DNA of 64,000 nucleotides, taken from contig JAIUSX010000190.1 of the NCBI GenBank assembly GCA_026573805.1, forward strand, positions 1,364,001 through 1,428,000, given 5' to 3'. Below are positions 44,585 through 56,269 of the stretch, one piece after another. This stretch comes from Hesperophylax magnus (lineage: Eukaryota; Arthropoda; Insecta; Trichoptera; Limnephilidae). A program made the position numbers and the translations under genes. Within the stretch, counting starts at the first letter, position 1; every line of letters begins with the position of its first letter. The notes beneath the pieces were generated by a model. The model ran no database searches and was not told the origin of the DNA. It saw nothing but the letters and a program-made list of their open reading frames with translations.

Positions 44585-45895
44585 TTTATGTTTTTTGTGA
44601 AATATAAAATGTACTTACATTTAAATATTTAAAGATCCATTGTTGGCCAATTTTTTTTTTATATGTTTCTCAAACTATTAGCACATACGACGATGTGAGT
44701 TAACTTAAGATTAATAAATAAATATATAATTTTATTGTATAAGTGAAATTATTATATTTGCTTTAACTATTATCTGGACAAGGTTTCAAATGTGAATGAA
44801 AGTTTACATTACCGTTTTATTTTGGAATGTTTCGTTGCACCCACACTCCAAATTAATTTTGAAAAATATTACGAATAAAAACAAGACAATTTTTTTTTAT
44901 TATCTGCAAAAAATTCATGTCTGCATTTAATGTCTGTTTGGTATTACGACTAAAAAACATCAGCAAGTATTCTTGATTTTATAACCTTCTAGCTGACGAG
45001 TATCCAGCATTTCTCGGGTTTTGGTGTAAAGTTTTGAGGTTGTAAATTCTTGAGTAAGGGAAATTCTCTATAAGGTGGAAGAAATATTATTGCATTGTAA
45101 TAATAATTTGTTTCACTCTATTGTGCCATGTTTTTCTCGGGCGTCCTCGACCTCTTTAATCAATCACTTCCGAGTCATACATTCTCCTTGTACCTCTTTC
45201 TTTGTTCATAACCTCGACTTTTTCTACCATCCACAAAATCGGTTGAACGATGAAGGAACGCTTACGGGACAAATAAAAACATTCAGTTTTGCAAATATAA
45301 ATAAGAATTTTAAGGTTTGCTTAAAATTAAAGTTCAACTTCAGAAAATACTTTCAAAACAATCACAGAATAAGTAAGTTTTGTGTTTATTAAGGAATATT
45401 TAAAATGAGATTCGGAATCTTGAAGTTTTATAAAAAAATTTAAAATGTCTGAATATTAAATAGGTTTATTTTTAACAAGTCTGCAGGACGAAAAAAAGTG
45501 TTTTGTGAAAGACTTCAGCAGTGTAGATGCGAATACTGCATCCTAAAGGTGCTAGAATTATATTGCCTAACAATTGTCTTGATTGTAAATAGTCTTACAG
45601 AGGGCAAGGTGTTGGCCGTCAATTATTGTGAAGATTGCCATAATATATGAGAAAAAATCACAATGCAAAAAAACCATTTCGTGCAACTTAACTAAACTTG
45701 CAAATATTATATTTTAATATTGAGAGTTTGGACCGCAATATGTACTGCCACCATACGCAAAAAGGCAGCTAGGAGTTTGAAAATATCGCATTCTGAAGAA
45801 CTTTTTACTAAAATAAGTGAAAGGCTTCGTGTGTTAGAATGGTGGAGCTCCCATAAACATATAAACTATTTTTTTTAATTTTCGTATAATTATTA
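44585..45895. other. Unassigned DNA upstream of the main LINE
   Basis: No certain content. The last few hundred bases may include a 5' UTR or ORF1 remnant of the LINE starting at 45903, but the short frames there show no zinc-knuckle or coiled-coil pattern I can defend. The 105-codon frame at 45075-45392 has no motif. Confidence 0.35.
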
Positions 45896-45902
45896 TATCA
45901 AC

Positions 45903-46871
45903 ATGCCTTTCTCAATGGAATTTTTCGATGAGGAATTACACAACCAAAACCTGTCTTACGCAACTTCAGATACTAATATATGTAAACGCCTGATTGGAAA
46001 CTCTGCCAATACAAAAATTATGCACCAAAACATAAGATCTATAAATAAAAACTTTGACGAACTCTTAATTCAACTTCACCACATAGATGTTGTTTTCGAC
46101 ATAATAATTCTGACCGAGTGCTGGTTGTCAAACACATATACAAATAAAATCATCAAAAATTACACATCACAGAATTCAACTACGTTTGATAATCAGAACG
46201 ATGGGATTGTTGTTTACACAAAAAATAATCAAAACTTCACAGTAACCGAACTAAAAATTCAGGATGCAAGTTGCACACAAATAGAATACAACAATGATAC
46301 AGTTATCCTCGCTATATACCGCTCGCCACCGACTCGTAACATCACGCCATTTCTAAACAGTCTTAGTTGCACACTTTCAAATCTTTCCAATACCAAAAAT
46401 ATCATAATAATGGGCGATCTAAATATTAACATACTACCGAGCAACCAACACCACCAAAGCCAAGACTATATCAACATGCTAGAATTTCATGGATTAGTGA
46501 GTACCGTTAACTCACCAACAAGAACGACAAATGGATATATATCATGCATTGACCACATTATGGTAAAGTCAAAAAAACCATCTAAAAGTATCGTCTACAA
46601 ATCAACTATCACGGACCATTATTCAACTATCTTTGCACTACAAACAGCTATCCAAATAAATAAATGTAGCCTGCCTTTAGCATACAATAAAATCAACTTT
46701 CAAAATATAATAACCAATTTAAAGAACAAATCATGGCAAGAACTCTTCCAAATTAAACAATCGGAGGACGCATGGATATACTTTATTAACTATTTGAAAA
46801 ACGAATTATACCACCATACCCTGACGATGACCAAAAATATAAGTAACAAATTGAAACCCTTGAAACCATGA
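45903..46871 (+). CDS. LINE ORF2, apurinic/apyrimidinic-type endonuclease part
   Basis: 322 codons from an ATG. Residues ~40-240 form an AP-endonuclease-like domain of the kind that nicks target DNA in non-LTR retrotransposons. The motifs are in the usual order: HQNIRSI near 41, ILTECWL near 70 (catalytic glutamate), IYRSPP near 137, IIMGDLNINIL near 167, NSPTRTTNGYISCIDHIM near 203, and TDHYSTIFAL near 236 (catalytic histidine). All key residues are present. TGA at 46869 ends it, but the same frame continues with LINE-like sequence, so the stop is a mutation in a longer ORF2 and not the true end. Upstream ORF1 is not recognised. Confidence 0.85.
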   Translation: MPFSMEFFDEELHNQNLSYATSDTNICKRLIGNSANTKIMHQNIRSINKNFDELLIQLHHIDVVFDIIILTECWLSNTYTNKIIKNYTSQNSTTFDNQNDGIVVYTKNNQNFTVTELKIQDASCTQIEYNNDTVILAIYRSPPTRNITPFLNSLSCTLSNLSNTKNIIIMGDLNINILPSNQHHQSQDYINMLEFHGLVSTVNSPTRTTNGYISCIDHIMVKSKKPSKSIVYKSTITDHYSTIFALQTAIQINKCSLPLAYNKINFQNIITNLKNKSWQELFQIKQSEDAWIYFINYLKNELYHHTLTMTKNISNKLKPLKP

Positions 46872-48918
46872 ATTAACCACTCCATTATAAATTGCATTCA
46901 CAAAAGAAACACGCTACACAAAAAAACCAAAGAAAATCCGTATGACCAACTAACATTCAACTATTATAAAAAATATAGAAACATGTGCTGTAACGTCATC
47001 AGAAAAGCAAAAGAAATTTACTACTCAGAAAGAATTAAAGAAAGTAACAATAATCCCAAAAAAATATGGGAAATACTTAGATAAGCCACAAACTCGCAAA
47101 CTACAAAAGAGAAACGGAGCATAAATAAACTTTCTATTGATGGACATATTGTTGAAACCACAAAAAATCCTAAGCTCGTTGCTGATCATGTAAACAATTT
47201 TTTTATTAATCTTGCTTCTCAAATTGCCCAGAGTGGAATCACCCAATCTACCGATACGGTGGTTCAAGCAAATAACATAAATACAAAATTTCTAACCACT
47301 GTGTCACAGGAAGAAATTCTCAAAACAATTAATTCTCTAAAAAACACTTCTTCTGCTGGACCAGACGAAATTACAACCAAAATCCTTAAAACGCTGTCTT
47401 CGGAGATTACATTGCCACTAGAATACCTTATAAACCTAAGTATTACACAGGGCTACTTCCCCTCTAACCTAAAACAAAGTATCGTAATTCCCATCTACAA
47501 ATCTGGAAACAAGTCAGATATCAATAACTATAGACCAATTACTTTACTGAATAGCTTGTCTAAAGTTTTTGAAAACCTTATTAATACACAACTTTTAAAA
47601 TTCATCGAGAGCCATAAAATACTTTCAAAAAATCAATATGGTTTACAAAAAAAACAAAAGTACCTCAGATGCCATTGCCAGGGTGACAGACTTCATTGTA
47701 AAAAGCCTTGATAAAGGAAATAAATGTTTTCAATCTTTTTAGACCTCTCTAAGTCTTTTGATACAATATCACACTTTAAACTAATTAAAAAACTTTAAAA
47801 AATCGGCATTACGGACAAAGAGCTAAACTTCTTTAAAAGCTACCTAAATGGACGCAAACAACAGGTTAAAATACATAATACCCTCAGTAACCAGCGCTCA
47901 ACTGACTATGGAATTCCACAAAGAAGCGTATTGGGACCAACTCTGTTCTTACTGTATATAAACAACTTTTGCAACCTTAAAATTGAGGGAAGCATTGTTA
48001 GCTTTGCTGACGACACTGTCTTACTGTTTGAAGGCAACAATTGGTCAGCTGTAAAAAACGCTGAAAAAAGCTGAAAAAAATATTAACTTAGTCAAAAAAT
48101 GGTTAGATATAAACACGCTTACCCTTAACACGAAAAAAACAAAATATATCACTTCAAGCATCAATACTGCAGGGCAACCTAATGATGATTACTCCATAAA
48201 AATACATAACTGTACGAATTCCAATGTATGCAATGAGTGCCCCTGTATAGAGCGCACTCCACAGATGAAGTACCTCGGCCTCACCATTGACCCATACCTC
48301 AAATGGAATATACATACTCAGATCATTGCGAATAAAATTAGGAAAACAATACATTTCTTCAGATCCGTAAGGAACTTCCTTAACTTACAAATTCTAAAAA
48401 CGATTTATGTTGCATTAACCCAATCTATCATTGAGTATGGTATCATTGCATGGGGAGGGGGTACTTCATCAGCTCTAGATCCCGTTGAAAAGGCGCAGAA
48501 AACAATTATGAAAATTATTCTCAAACTTCCTCAAACTGAAAACAGTAACTTAATTTTCAACATAATGAGAGCATTTGAAGTTCGACAGATCTATGTAAAA
48601 ACTATCCTCATGCATCTCTTTAAAAACAAACACGTGCTTTACGAAAAAAAAACTAACTTTAGATTTACGCGTAATTCGTACAAAGACATGTTGCAAGTTC
48701 CAGCACTTTCTTCCACCTTTGGTCAACGTAGCTTTGGCTACTTTGCCACAAAGATATTCAACATGCTCCCGGAAAATATTAAAGAGAGTCTAACAAAGAA
48801 AGAGTTTAAAAAAATGTTAAAATTTGGATTTATTCAAATGATCGAGCCTACACTGGTGCCCTCACCCAAACGCCTTGTCATTGACAGTTATTACTTATTA
48901 CAGTATGTACGGTGCTAA
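46872..48918 (+). pseudogene. LINE ORF2, reverse transcriptase and C-terminal part, broken
   Basis: The frame of the endonuclease continues through stops at 47082 (TAA) and 47796 (TAA). It gives reverse transcriptase motifs KNTSSAGPDEITTKIL, IYKSGNKSDINNYRPITLL, SKVFENLINTQLLKF, NQYGLQKK, FLDLSKSFDTISHFKL, GIPQRSVLGPTLFLLYIN and FADDTVLLFEG (catalytic Asp-Asp at about 48006-48011). Two frameshifts near the A8 run at 47646 and at about 47722-47738 cancel each other. A 10-bp duplication (GCTGAAAAAA) near 48061-48075 creates a stop and moves the rest into the next frame. That rest runs open to 48918 with MKYLGLTIDPYLKW, IEYGIIAWGG and FGQRSFGYFATKIFNMLP. No RNase H domain is evident. Overall organisation fits a Jockey- or CR1-like LINE. 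Confidence 0.85.
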
Positions 48919-49377
48919 AACTTTCTATATTTGTATTGTGTAAATGCAAACAATAATGAAAAGTAACCAAATGCCTTGTCACAGTGAGTTATTATAGTAT
49001 GTATTGTGTTTAAACTTGTTGTATCTGTATCTTCAATATGTAAACAATAATGTAACCTAAAATAATGGATTGCTGTATGGGAACCCATATTAAACATTTA
49101 CATATTAGCAAACCATAGACAAAATGGAGAAATAATTAACTAAAAATTCTGCCTCAATACAGGTTCGCCTAGTGAGGCAGGTTATGCACAACCTAAAATA
49201 TAGTATATTATGCCACTTCTATATAACACTCTTACATTCATATCTATTTTTTTCCTATATTAGAAACTGCTGTATTATTGTAACATTATTCTTTCAACAA
49301 TTTCATAGTTTCTAACTGACATATAATTATACAACTTACTAATGATATATTATATATATTCTGTAATTTTTTTGATG

Positions 49378-49409
<32 letters not shown>

Positions 49410-49414
49410 AAAAC

Positions 49415-50835
49415 AATGTGACTTTTGAAAATTCCTTGCTGCTTTTTTGCTTATGACAGAATAAGAAGGAAATAGATTTGGATAATGTCAAAATCGGTAG
49501 CTGGGCAAACTCCCCGTCATATAGGGCAATAAGTCGACCAGAAAGAATATACTAGGCAACATGAGAATCTTGCGCAATCATCACCGACAATACGGAGATC
49601 TTGAAGGAAATACCTGAATTTTGAGGAACAAACATGTCCTAGAGGCGACCAGGACTCTCAAAAGGTTATAACGCGGTGATAATGATGATGACCTTGATAT
49701 AATGGACCCTTTTCATTTCCCTAAAGCGCATTAAAATCACATTACCAGCTTCAGCAGAAAAAGTTTCTCATCACAACAGGTTTGAAATAAAATTAAATAA
49801 TTTCACTTGTACTTGAACACTGAAAAGTAAAATCGGAAATAATCAATATATCAGTGGAACTGCACTCGTACGATTTACGTGACTCAAGATAATATAATAG
49901 GTTGAAAACGTAAACACTACACCATGGTTCCAAAGCTCGGGACCAGCCGCACTACGGCACCCTGATGGTTACATATATTCAACCCGTGACCTTCGGACCC
50001 AAAGCAAATACTGTATGACACGATAAACTAATCTTACCTAACAAAAGTACGTAACCCTGGAAATTTTAGAAAATTAAATCCTTACCTAACCTAACATAAA
50101 GAATAAACGTTACAATTTTTCAAAATAAAATCTGCAACTAACATATCATAAAGAATATCAACTTTACAATTTTACAAAATAAAATCCTTATCTAACGTAA
50201 ATCAACCTGAAAATGCATGAAAATCGCACACAACATAAATAATAATAATACACGGCCAACCAGTGGCGTATCGTAAATTTCCCCCAGCGCATACCTACAG
50301 AAGCGATCCATCAACCGATTTGAAAACTTTTTAAACATCGCTACACAACGAACCGTCCCTGGCGGACTGTAACCAGTCGCAGTAGACTCATCAATATCAA
50401 TTTCGCGCTCATCCGCGGTGTTTCCATAGGGGAATGCCACTGGCGGGGGGTGTATTTATTATTTAATGGAGTGTAGTAGATCGATTCATTATTTCAAATT
50501 AATTAATGAGTTCTCCAAAAAAAAAACTATAAAAATACATATCATTCTGTAAGGGTGAGTAGTTTAATGAAAATAGTTACAGAACGAAATTACCCCGGCT
50601 TAATTTCACGTACCAATATTACACTGCTAGATAATTTAGACCAACTTAAATTACACCTACTGGAATTACACACGTCAACAAATCCTAACCAAACATAACT
50701 TTTTTTTTTAATTTAAAATTTTATTTGGCACACACTTAACCACACTAGAATTTAAATTAAAGAGTGTAATTTTATTCGTTAGTAATTTTTGCAGTGGATT
50801 TGTTTGTTGGAACGTAAAATGCAAGCCTGTGTAAT
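49415..50835. other. Unassigned DNA
   Basis: No recognised element. Short near-repeats of TTTACAATTTT(A)CAAAATAAAATCC occur around 50110-50200. Confidence 0.4.
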
Positions 50836-50839
50836 AATG

Positions 50840-50890
50840 ATTAGATTATTTATATAGCGCCATTTTCGTGAGAAAATCACTTTATAACTA
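50840..50890 (-). mobile_element. CR1/L2-like LINE 3' end fragment
   Basis: In reverse: GTGATTTTCTCACGAAAATG then GCGCTATATAAATAATC, the 3' end type seen at 27050. A second fragment is at 52685-52735. Confidence 0.4.
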
Positions 50891-51084
50891 ATCACTCTAG
50901 GCTTATAACTAAGTTTCATAGATATAGACTTATAACTAGTGGCTTATAACTAAGAGTGATTATTAACTAATGTCGAGTGATTTACAACTAAGACTTTTAA
51001 CTAATGACTTGTGTAATTGTTAACAATACTTGCGAACGATTATTTGTCCTAATATGATATCTTTATATGTGACCTGAACGCCCA

Positions 51085-51135
51085 GGAGTCCAATTTATCC
51101 TGAACCAGTAGGACTATGTCGCCGCAAACTCGGAG
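51085..51135 (+). repeat. Repeat family E, copy 2
   Basis: CCCAGGAGTCCAATTTATCC and GAACCAGTAGGACTATG parallel 18950-19000. Confidence 0.45.
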
Positions 51136-51160
51136 TAGGTTTGTGTGTGTGTTTTTTTTA

Positions 51161-51212
51161 ATAAGAAAGACAAACATTTCCGGGTTACGAATGACCTGAC
51201 AATACACGTCTC
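51161..51212 (-). mobile_element. SINE family B tail fragment, reverse
   Basis: AAGAAAGACAAACATTTCCG, then GGTTACGAATGACCTGAC, is the reverse of the family B tail. Confidence 0.65.
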
Positions 51213-51539
51213 AAGAAATCACTTAATAAAAATTGAGTCCATTATCACAAAACAAAAAATAATATCTTACGGTCGCATATTAGACATGTTCATTACAGTA
51301 CAGAGAAAAAATATAAGGGAAAAATCAGAGATAGACTGGTAGAGGGATAGCGGAAGGGTGGAGGTAACATATGGAGAAATGGAACAACTTTTAAATGGGA
51401 CAGTCTGCTAATGATAACCGTTTGTTTAAAATTGGGCATTAATTTTTATTTTTATTTGATTTTTCTATTGTTTCTAAATTTTCAGGAGTGTATTTTCTAT
51501 TTTATTTTTGTACATTATTTGGACTCCTGTATTTTTATT

Positions 51540-51830
51540 ATTTATTTGGTTCAAATACCCAAATAAAGTGGTTTTAAACAAATAACTTTTTTCATTTGTA
51601 TAATGTCAGGCCTCAAAGTGTTTGCTATCTTCGATAATCTAAAAATGTTATACAAAGAACAGTTTGTGGCTTGACATTATAAGAATGAAGATGTTTGAAT
51701 TTGTGCTAAACTACTTTATTTGAGTTATGGTTGACCGGTTTTGGTTGCACTCAACCTCCTTCAGAAGAAGGTTGAGGGCAACCGAAACGGGTCGACCTGT
51801 ATAACTAAAATAAAGTGGTTTGACACACAG
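51540..51830. repeat. Penelope-type terminal-repeat palindrome with decayed hammerheads
   Basis: 51708-51757 and 51770-51822 are inverted arms meeting in the middle. The right arm reads CAGAAGA (51762-51768), A, stem II GGTTG-AGGG-CAACC, GAAA (51784-51787), CGGGTC (to 51793), GACC: a hammerhead layout with one core change (U to A). The left arm on the minus strand reads CTGAAGG, AGGTTG-AGTG-CAACC, AAAA, CCGGTC. AATAAAGTGGTTT occurs at both 51562 and 51808, as in a terminal repeat. No coding part remains. Confidence 0.6.
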
Positions 51831-51855
51831 TAATTTTTTTAAAAATTATTTGTGT

Positions 51856-52215
51856 ACCGTCGCCCCGGCAACCATTTATTGGATAACCAGCACCTCTAGC
51901 ATAGGTCACCCCAAGCGGTTCGCTAAGTTCGGTGATCTAGCAGAGGGTGCCGGGGTTCATCTGGTGAGGTATGTTCTGAATGAGACTGTCCACCACCTGC
52001 GTGGCGTGCCAGATCGGTAAAGGCAGGTTTAAGAAGACCCTTTGACCTCTCCAACTGGTCTCTCGACCCATCGCCTTGCACCGCAGTGGGAGGGATGTAT
52101 TTAAACGTCACTCCTGGACGTACTGGTCCCTGAATTCCTACCCACCACTCATACCTTTTTCCTTCCTGCAAATTACTCTCCTAAAAAAACCTACCACACA
52201 GCATCCCCAAAGATT
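51856..52215 (+). repeat. Repeat family C, copy 4
   Basis: Shares ordered blocks with the copy at 20367, beginning at CCATTTATTGGATAACCAGC and ending near CAGCATCCCCAAAGAT. Confidence 0.8.
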
Positions 52216-52219
52216 GAAT

Positions 52220-52680
52220 GGGGTTAACGGAAAAAATAACATATTATAACATGATTTTGATGTAAATAAATAATCATTATTTCCTCAAGTGTGCTCTATT
52301 ACTACATAGATTGTACATATATAATTAATCAAGTCATTAATCCCCGGTAATAATGAGTGCAAGCGGATCCCGCAGCTTTGGTTGGTCAGATGAAATGCCT
52401 GCAGCGTATTATTTTAGGTTAATGATGCCCATCCTCGACCACGGCCAATGGTCAAAAGCACCGGCAGTATCAATTTCAAAAGTCAAAACTGTAAATACTC
52501 TGAAAATGCATTATGTATGCACCCAAATTGATTTCAGAGGCGCTTTCCGCACCCTGTTGGTTTTACATACTTACATACAAATTAATTTACCAATAAAATT
52601 ATGGATCACCAAACAACTCCATCTTGATACACACTTATTGTCATTCAAGACAGATTTGTGATTAAAATTCATTGATCAGC
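52220..52680. other. Unassigned DNA
   Basis: A 102-codon plus-strand frame at 52353-52661 has no motif that I recognise. Confidence 0.35.
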
Positions 52681-52684
52681 TTGT

Positions 52685-52735
52685 GATAATAATTATTTGT
52701 TTATATAGCGCTATTTTCGTAAGAAAATCATCTTA
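52685..52735 (-). mobile_element. CR1/L2-like LINE 3' end fragment
   Basis: In reverse: GATTTTCTTACGAAAATAGC then GCTATATAAACAAATAATT, close to 50840-50890. Confidence 0.4.
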
Positions 52736-52842
52736 ATGCGATGCATTATGAAGTAAGTCAAAATTATCGCTTAGAAATGTTTTAGAAGCTTAAATTAAAT
52801 TCTATGAGTAGAACACATATTAAGCCCAGAAAAAAATATCAT

Positions 52843-53045
52843 ACCAAAATATTATAAGCAATAATTATTCGCCTGAAATATCAATACAAATTGATAATAT
52901 CTCCCGAGTAAAAATATGGGAGATGTTTTCAATTTCAATGGATATTTCAGGCGACTGATTATTGCTTATAATAATTTGTTATCCTTTGCTTTATGCATAA
53001 AAAAAATGTCTTATAAACATTAGTTTATCATCATAAAATGTCTAT
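52843..53045. repeat. Family D body, inverted head-to-head pair
   Basis: The left arm (52845-52918) and right arm (52918-52985) are inverted copies: TTATAAGCAATAATTATTCG with CCTGAAATATC, and GATATTTCAGGCGACTG then ATTATTGCTTATAAT. The right side continues with the family D body. It may fold as a hairpin. Confidence 0.65.
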
Positions 53046-53049
53046 AAAA

Positions 53050-54310
53050 ACTACTTTAAAGCTCAAAATCTCGAACGTTCTCAAATATACCTCCATTGAG
53101 CATGGCATAGTTCCCTCGATCCGCAGAATTGGGACTTTTATGAGGTAAAAAACAGGAAGACAAAAACCAAAACCAAAGCCAACAAAGGTGTTCACGATTT
53201 CTTGAACTATTCACTTGCAAATCACATAATATTCTTATTGTGCTTATCTCCCCTTTTATTCTTCGCTATTAATCGTTGCGGCGTGTTTTATTCATTTTTT
53301 ATTTAAAAGTTTACATTATTATCGTGTTTTTGATAATTGATCCATTAAACAAAATCATTGGCTTTTTGTAAAATACTTAATTGCTAAATAAGATAGTGAT
53401 AATTATTGCTTATACTAAAAGGATCTAAAACGATATCAGTCATTAAATCGTCATTTATGTTTGATAAGCGATACATTAAATTTACTACATATCTACCGAA
53501 ATAGAACTTTTCATTTAAAATATGCTCGAATCAACGAATATTTACTGCGCAGATAAAAATATAAAGGGAGGAAAAAGATTATAATTTTATTTGCTGATGT
53601 TTTCTGTTCCTTCTGTGTTTCAGATTTTTCAAAATGTTTCAATTGTCACATATCAATCTGTACAGGATCTTTGGCAAATCGATTTTTTCGATTAATTAAA
53701 ATTTACCACTATAAATATTTTAATAATAAATCATATGATGTTTATCTATACTAGTTTATAAAATGATGTAATATATATTATACACGGTATCCGGAAACTC
53801 GTAGTACAAGAGGGAAACTGGTGAATCTAAATCACGTAGAGAACTCAAAAATGTCCTTTTTTCGATATGAGCATTTAAATTACATACATACTAAAGGTTT
53901 AAAAACTATATGTTTCGACATATTGTAAAAGACTTTATATTTTCCCCCCAGCGACAGGTTTTTTTTCTAATTTGACGAAATTTGAAAACAAAAGCTCAAA
54001 TCAAAAATGTTAAATTATATTCTATCTCTTTATTTTATCTTATTTTTCGTTGTTCATAAAAAAAATTACCTTGAAACATTACAATTAGCAAAACTGGTAG
54101 ATAAAAACGGATTATTTCAATAAATTATTGCTTAATATAAAATTATTCATTTTTATGTTCGAACGAATGTTCATTTCCAAATAGAATTTTCACCAATTAC
54201 TTATTGCGTTTCTAACATAATATATTTCTAACAAGTACGTAGTTAAGTTCCTCATATGATTTAGGATGGTTTTGATACATTCCAGATTAGAAAAAAATAC
54301 AGGGCCCGGA
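53050..54310. other. Unassigned AT-rich DNA
   Basis: No recognised element. ACGGTATCCGGAAACTCG near 53785 resembles the end of some DNA transposons but has no partner here. Confidence 0.4.
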
Positions 54311-54317
54311 CCCGTCA

Positions 54318-54427
54318 CCCCATGGGCGTAGCAAGAAAGGGGGGGCTGACGGCGGAGAAATCGGGGGCTAAATGAGGGATGTAAGTCTCACGGAACAAGT
54401 GCTGACCCTTCCTTGTACGCCTATGGG
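54318..54427. mobile_element. Tiny GC-rich MITE candidate
   Basis: About 110 bp bounded by CCCATGGGCGTAGCAAG and, in reverse, CCCATAGGCGTACAAGG. It is much more GC-rich than its flanks. Only one copy is present in the window. Confidence 0.5.
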
Positions 54428-54429
54428 AA

Positions 54430-55165
54430 ATGAAGGGTGACCAAATGTTGAAGACGGCGGAAAAAATTCAATTAACAATAACAATTTTCATGATTCATCA
54501 TTACGATTGATAATTTATGAAACCGAAGCATCGGTAGCTCAAATATATGAAGAGAAAAAATTCAGTACCTAAGCAGTTCATTCAGTGAAAAGTTGGCAGA
54601 AAACATGGCTTGCAAACGTAATTGTCTTATTACAATAATTATGAAAGAAGGATTAAAAGTTAACAATCATTTTCGGAAATAAAACTAAACCGTAATCGTA
54701 TACATTTATCTACAAGAAGATAAGACTCTGAAATAATCAATTCAATTTTTGAGTCCACTAGAAAGTCGGATACATAAAAATGGTGTTTCTTTACTAACAC
54801 AGCCTTAAGCCAGAGAAAAGTTTGTGAGAATTTTACAAACTTTTATTTTAGATTTTTATTTTCAGCGTCACAAACATTTAATAATTTTATTTTATTATTC
54901 CACTGTTCCTACCTGTAATCTCAGTTGTACAATTTCAGTTATATTTGTACATTTGTGTCTATTTTATAATTACATTTACCAAGATTATTATTATTTCCTT
55001 ATTTTTTTCTATGCAGATATTCTATATTTAACTCTGAAAATTTGCGGTGGAATTTCATTAAAACGATGCACATATTTTTTATTATTTGACAGTTAACGGT
55101 TTCAGCTTATTGTAGCCATCTTCAAACTGGTACAATTATTTCTTATGGTTTAATAGTACGGTTTT
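54430..55165. other. Unassigned AT-rich DNA
   Basis: Contains a weak hammerhead-like motif on the minus strand at 55088-55130 (see findings). A 90-codon frame at 54824-55096 is low-complexity hydrophobic and not called. Confidence 0.4.
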
Positions 55166-55170
55166 ATATA

Positions 55171-55696
55171 CAGGGTGTATCGGCAAGTACCCGACAAACA
55201 TTAACCAGCTATTCCTCAGCACATTTGGAGTAAAAAATGTTATGGGCGCTTTGCTGTCCGGTAACATTTTTTTCCTTTAAAAACAAAAAATAAATAAAAA
55301 ATCCACACTCCGTCACTGTCATTTGTATTGTTTCTCGCGTTCAACAGCTGTTATTAGCAAGTGCGTCAAAAAGTGTCCTCGCTCTTTCGTACACACTAAA
55401 TAATAATAGTTAAAAATGAGACGAATGGTGCCGTGTCATTTCGTTGTGATTGTAAAAGCGCGCCAACGTAGGTACGTACGTACATTATTCAACGAAACTC
55501 GAACAAAATATTGCCAGATGGGTTTTCAAACTTTGACAAAGGATAAAACATTGGTGACATGTGGTGAAAATATGATTAGTAAATTTTTTATTAAAAAAAA
55601 TGTTACCGGACAGCAAAGTGCCCATAAAATTTTTTACTCCAAATGTGCTAAGGAATAGCTGGTTAAAGTTTGTCGGGTACGTGCCGATAAACCCTG
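55171..55696. mobile_element. DNA transposon (MITE) with ~100-bp inverted repeats and TA duplication
   Basis: 526 bp from CAGGGTGTATCGGCAAGTAC to the complement of CAGGGTTTATCGGCACGTAC, with TA directly outside both ends (55169-55170, 55697-55698). Inverted repeats reach about 104 bp (to TTACCGGACAGCAAAG). TA duplications with CAGGGT-type ends point to the Tc1/mariner or a related group. The 80-codon frame at 55416-55658 runs into the right repeat and has no transposase motif. Confidence 0.8.
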
Positions 55697-55699
55697 TAA

Positions 55700-56262
55700 A
55701 TATAAATGAAAATCATTTGGAGGAGGGGATGGAAGTTAACAGAAATGGTATACATTGATTTTATCACTTGGATTTTCTCATTTTTGTTGTTTTGTCGTGT
55801 TTCACAGCTGAATTTTTAGTTATTTGGTTTTTACCAGCAGGTATAATTACCTTGGTTTCGTAGATTAATTTAGTATTTATTTGGGAAAAATCTTACTTTC
55901 ATGGTTTTCACCCAATTATTACAGTTGTCTGGCAGGTGTCTGTTGCTATTGATATGTATAACATTATCTGAAAGCCTTTTCAGAGGTATATAAATAAATA
56001 AAATAAATTAATTTGGAAAATGAATTGTGCAAAAAATCCATTTTTCATTTCAATTATTATAATTTTCCCTTATCCTTTGATTAGTCTCGCAACATACGCG
56101 TGGAATTCGAAGTGTCCCTCTTATTTTTTGGCAGATGGGACTGCTATAAGATTGCTATTCAAAAAACATTAATATACTACTTTCAAAAAAAGATAATTTT
56201 CACCTTTGTGGGTACATTTTACCGTAAATAACATAAAATTCTCATATGCATGTATATATATT
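55700..56262. other. Unassigned DNA
   Basis: No recognised content. Confidence 0.45.
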
Positions 56263-56269
56263 TTTACAT

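Larger units (their letters stand above)
45903..49413 (+). mobile_element. Nearly complete non-LTR retrotransposon (Jockey/CR1-like)
   Basis: Endonuclease, reverse transcriptase, C-terminal region, ~490-bp 3' UTR with AATAAA at about 49379, and a 23-base poly(A) tail (49391-49413). The 5' limit is not fixed: no clear target-site duplication of the sequence after the tail (CAATGTGACTTTTG) was found upstream. The few lesions suggest a fairly young copy compared with the other LINE pieces here. Confidence 0.85.

Noticed and set aside
45661..45670. Target-site duplication of the main LINE (CAATG)
   Set aside because: Only about five bases match the sequence after the poly(A); chance level in AT-rich DNA.
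55416..55658. 80-codon gene inside the TA-flanked MITE
   Set aside because: Half of it is the right inverted repeat and it lacks transposase motifs.
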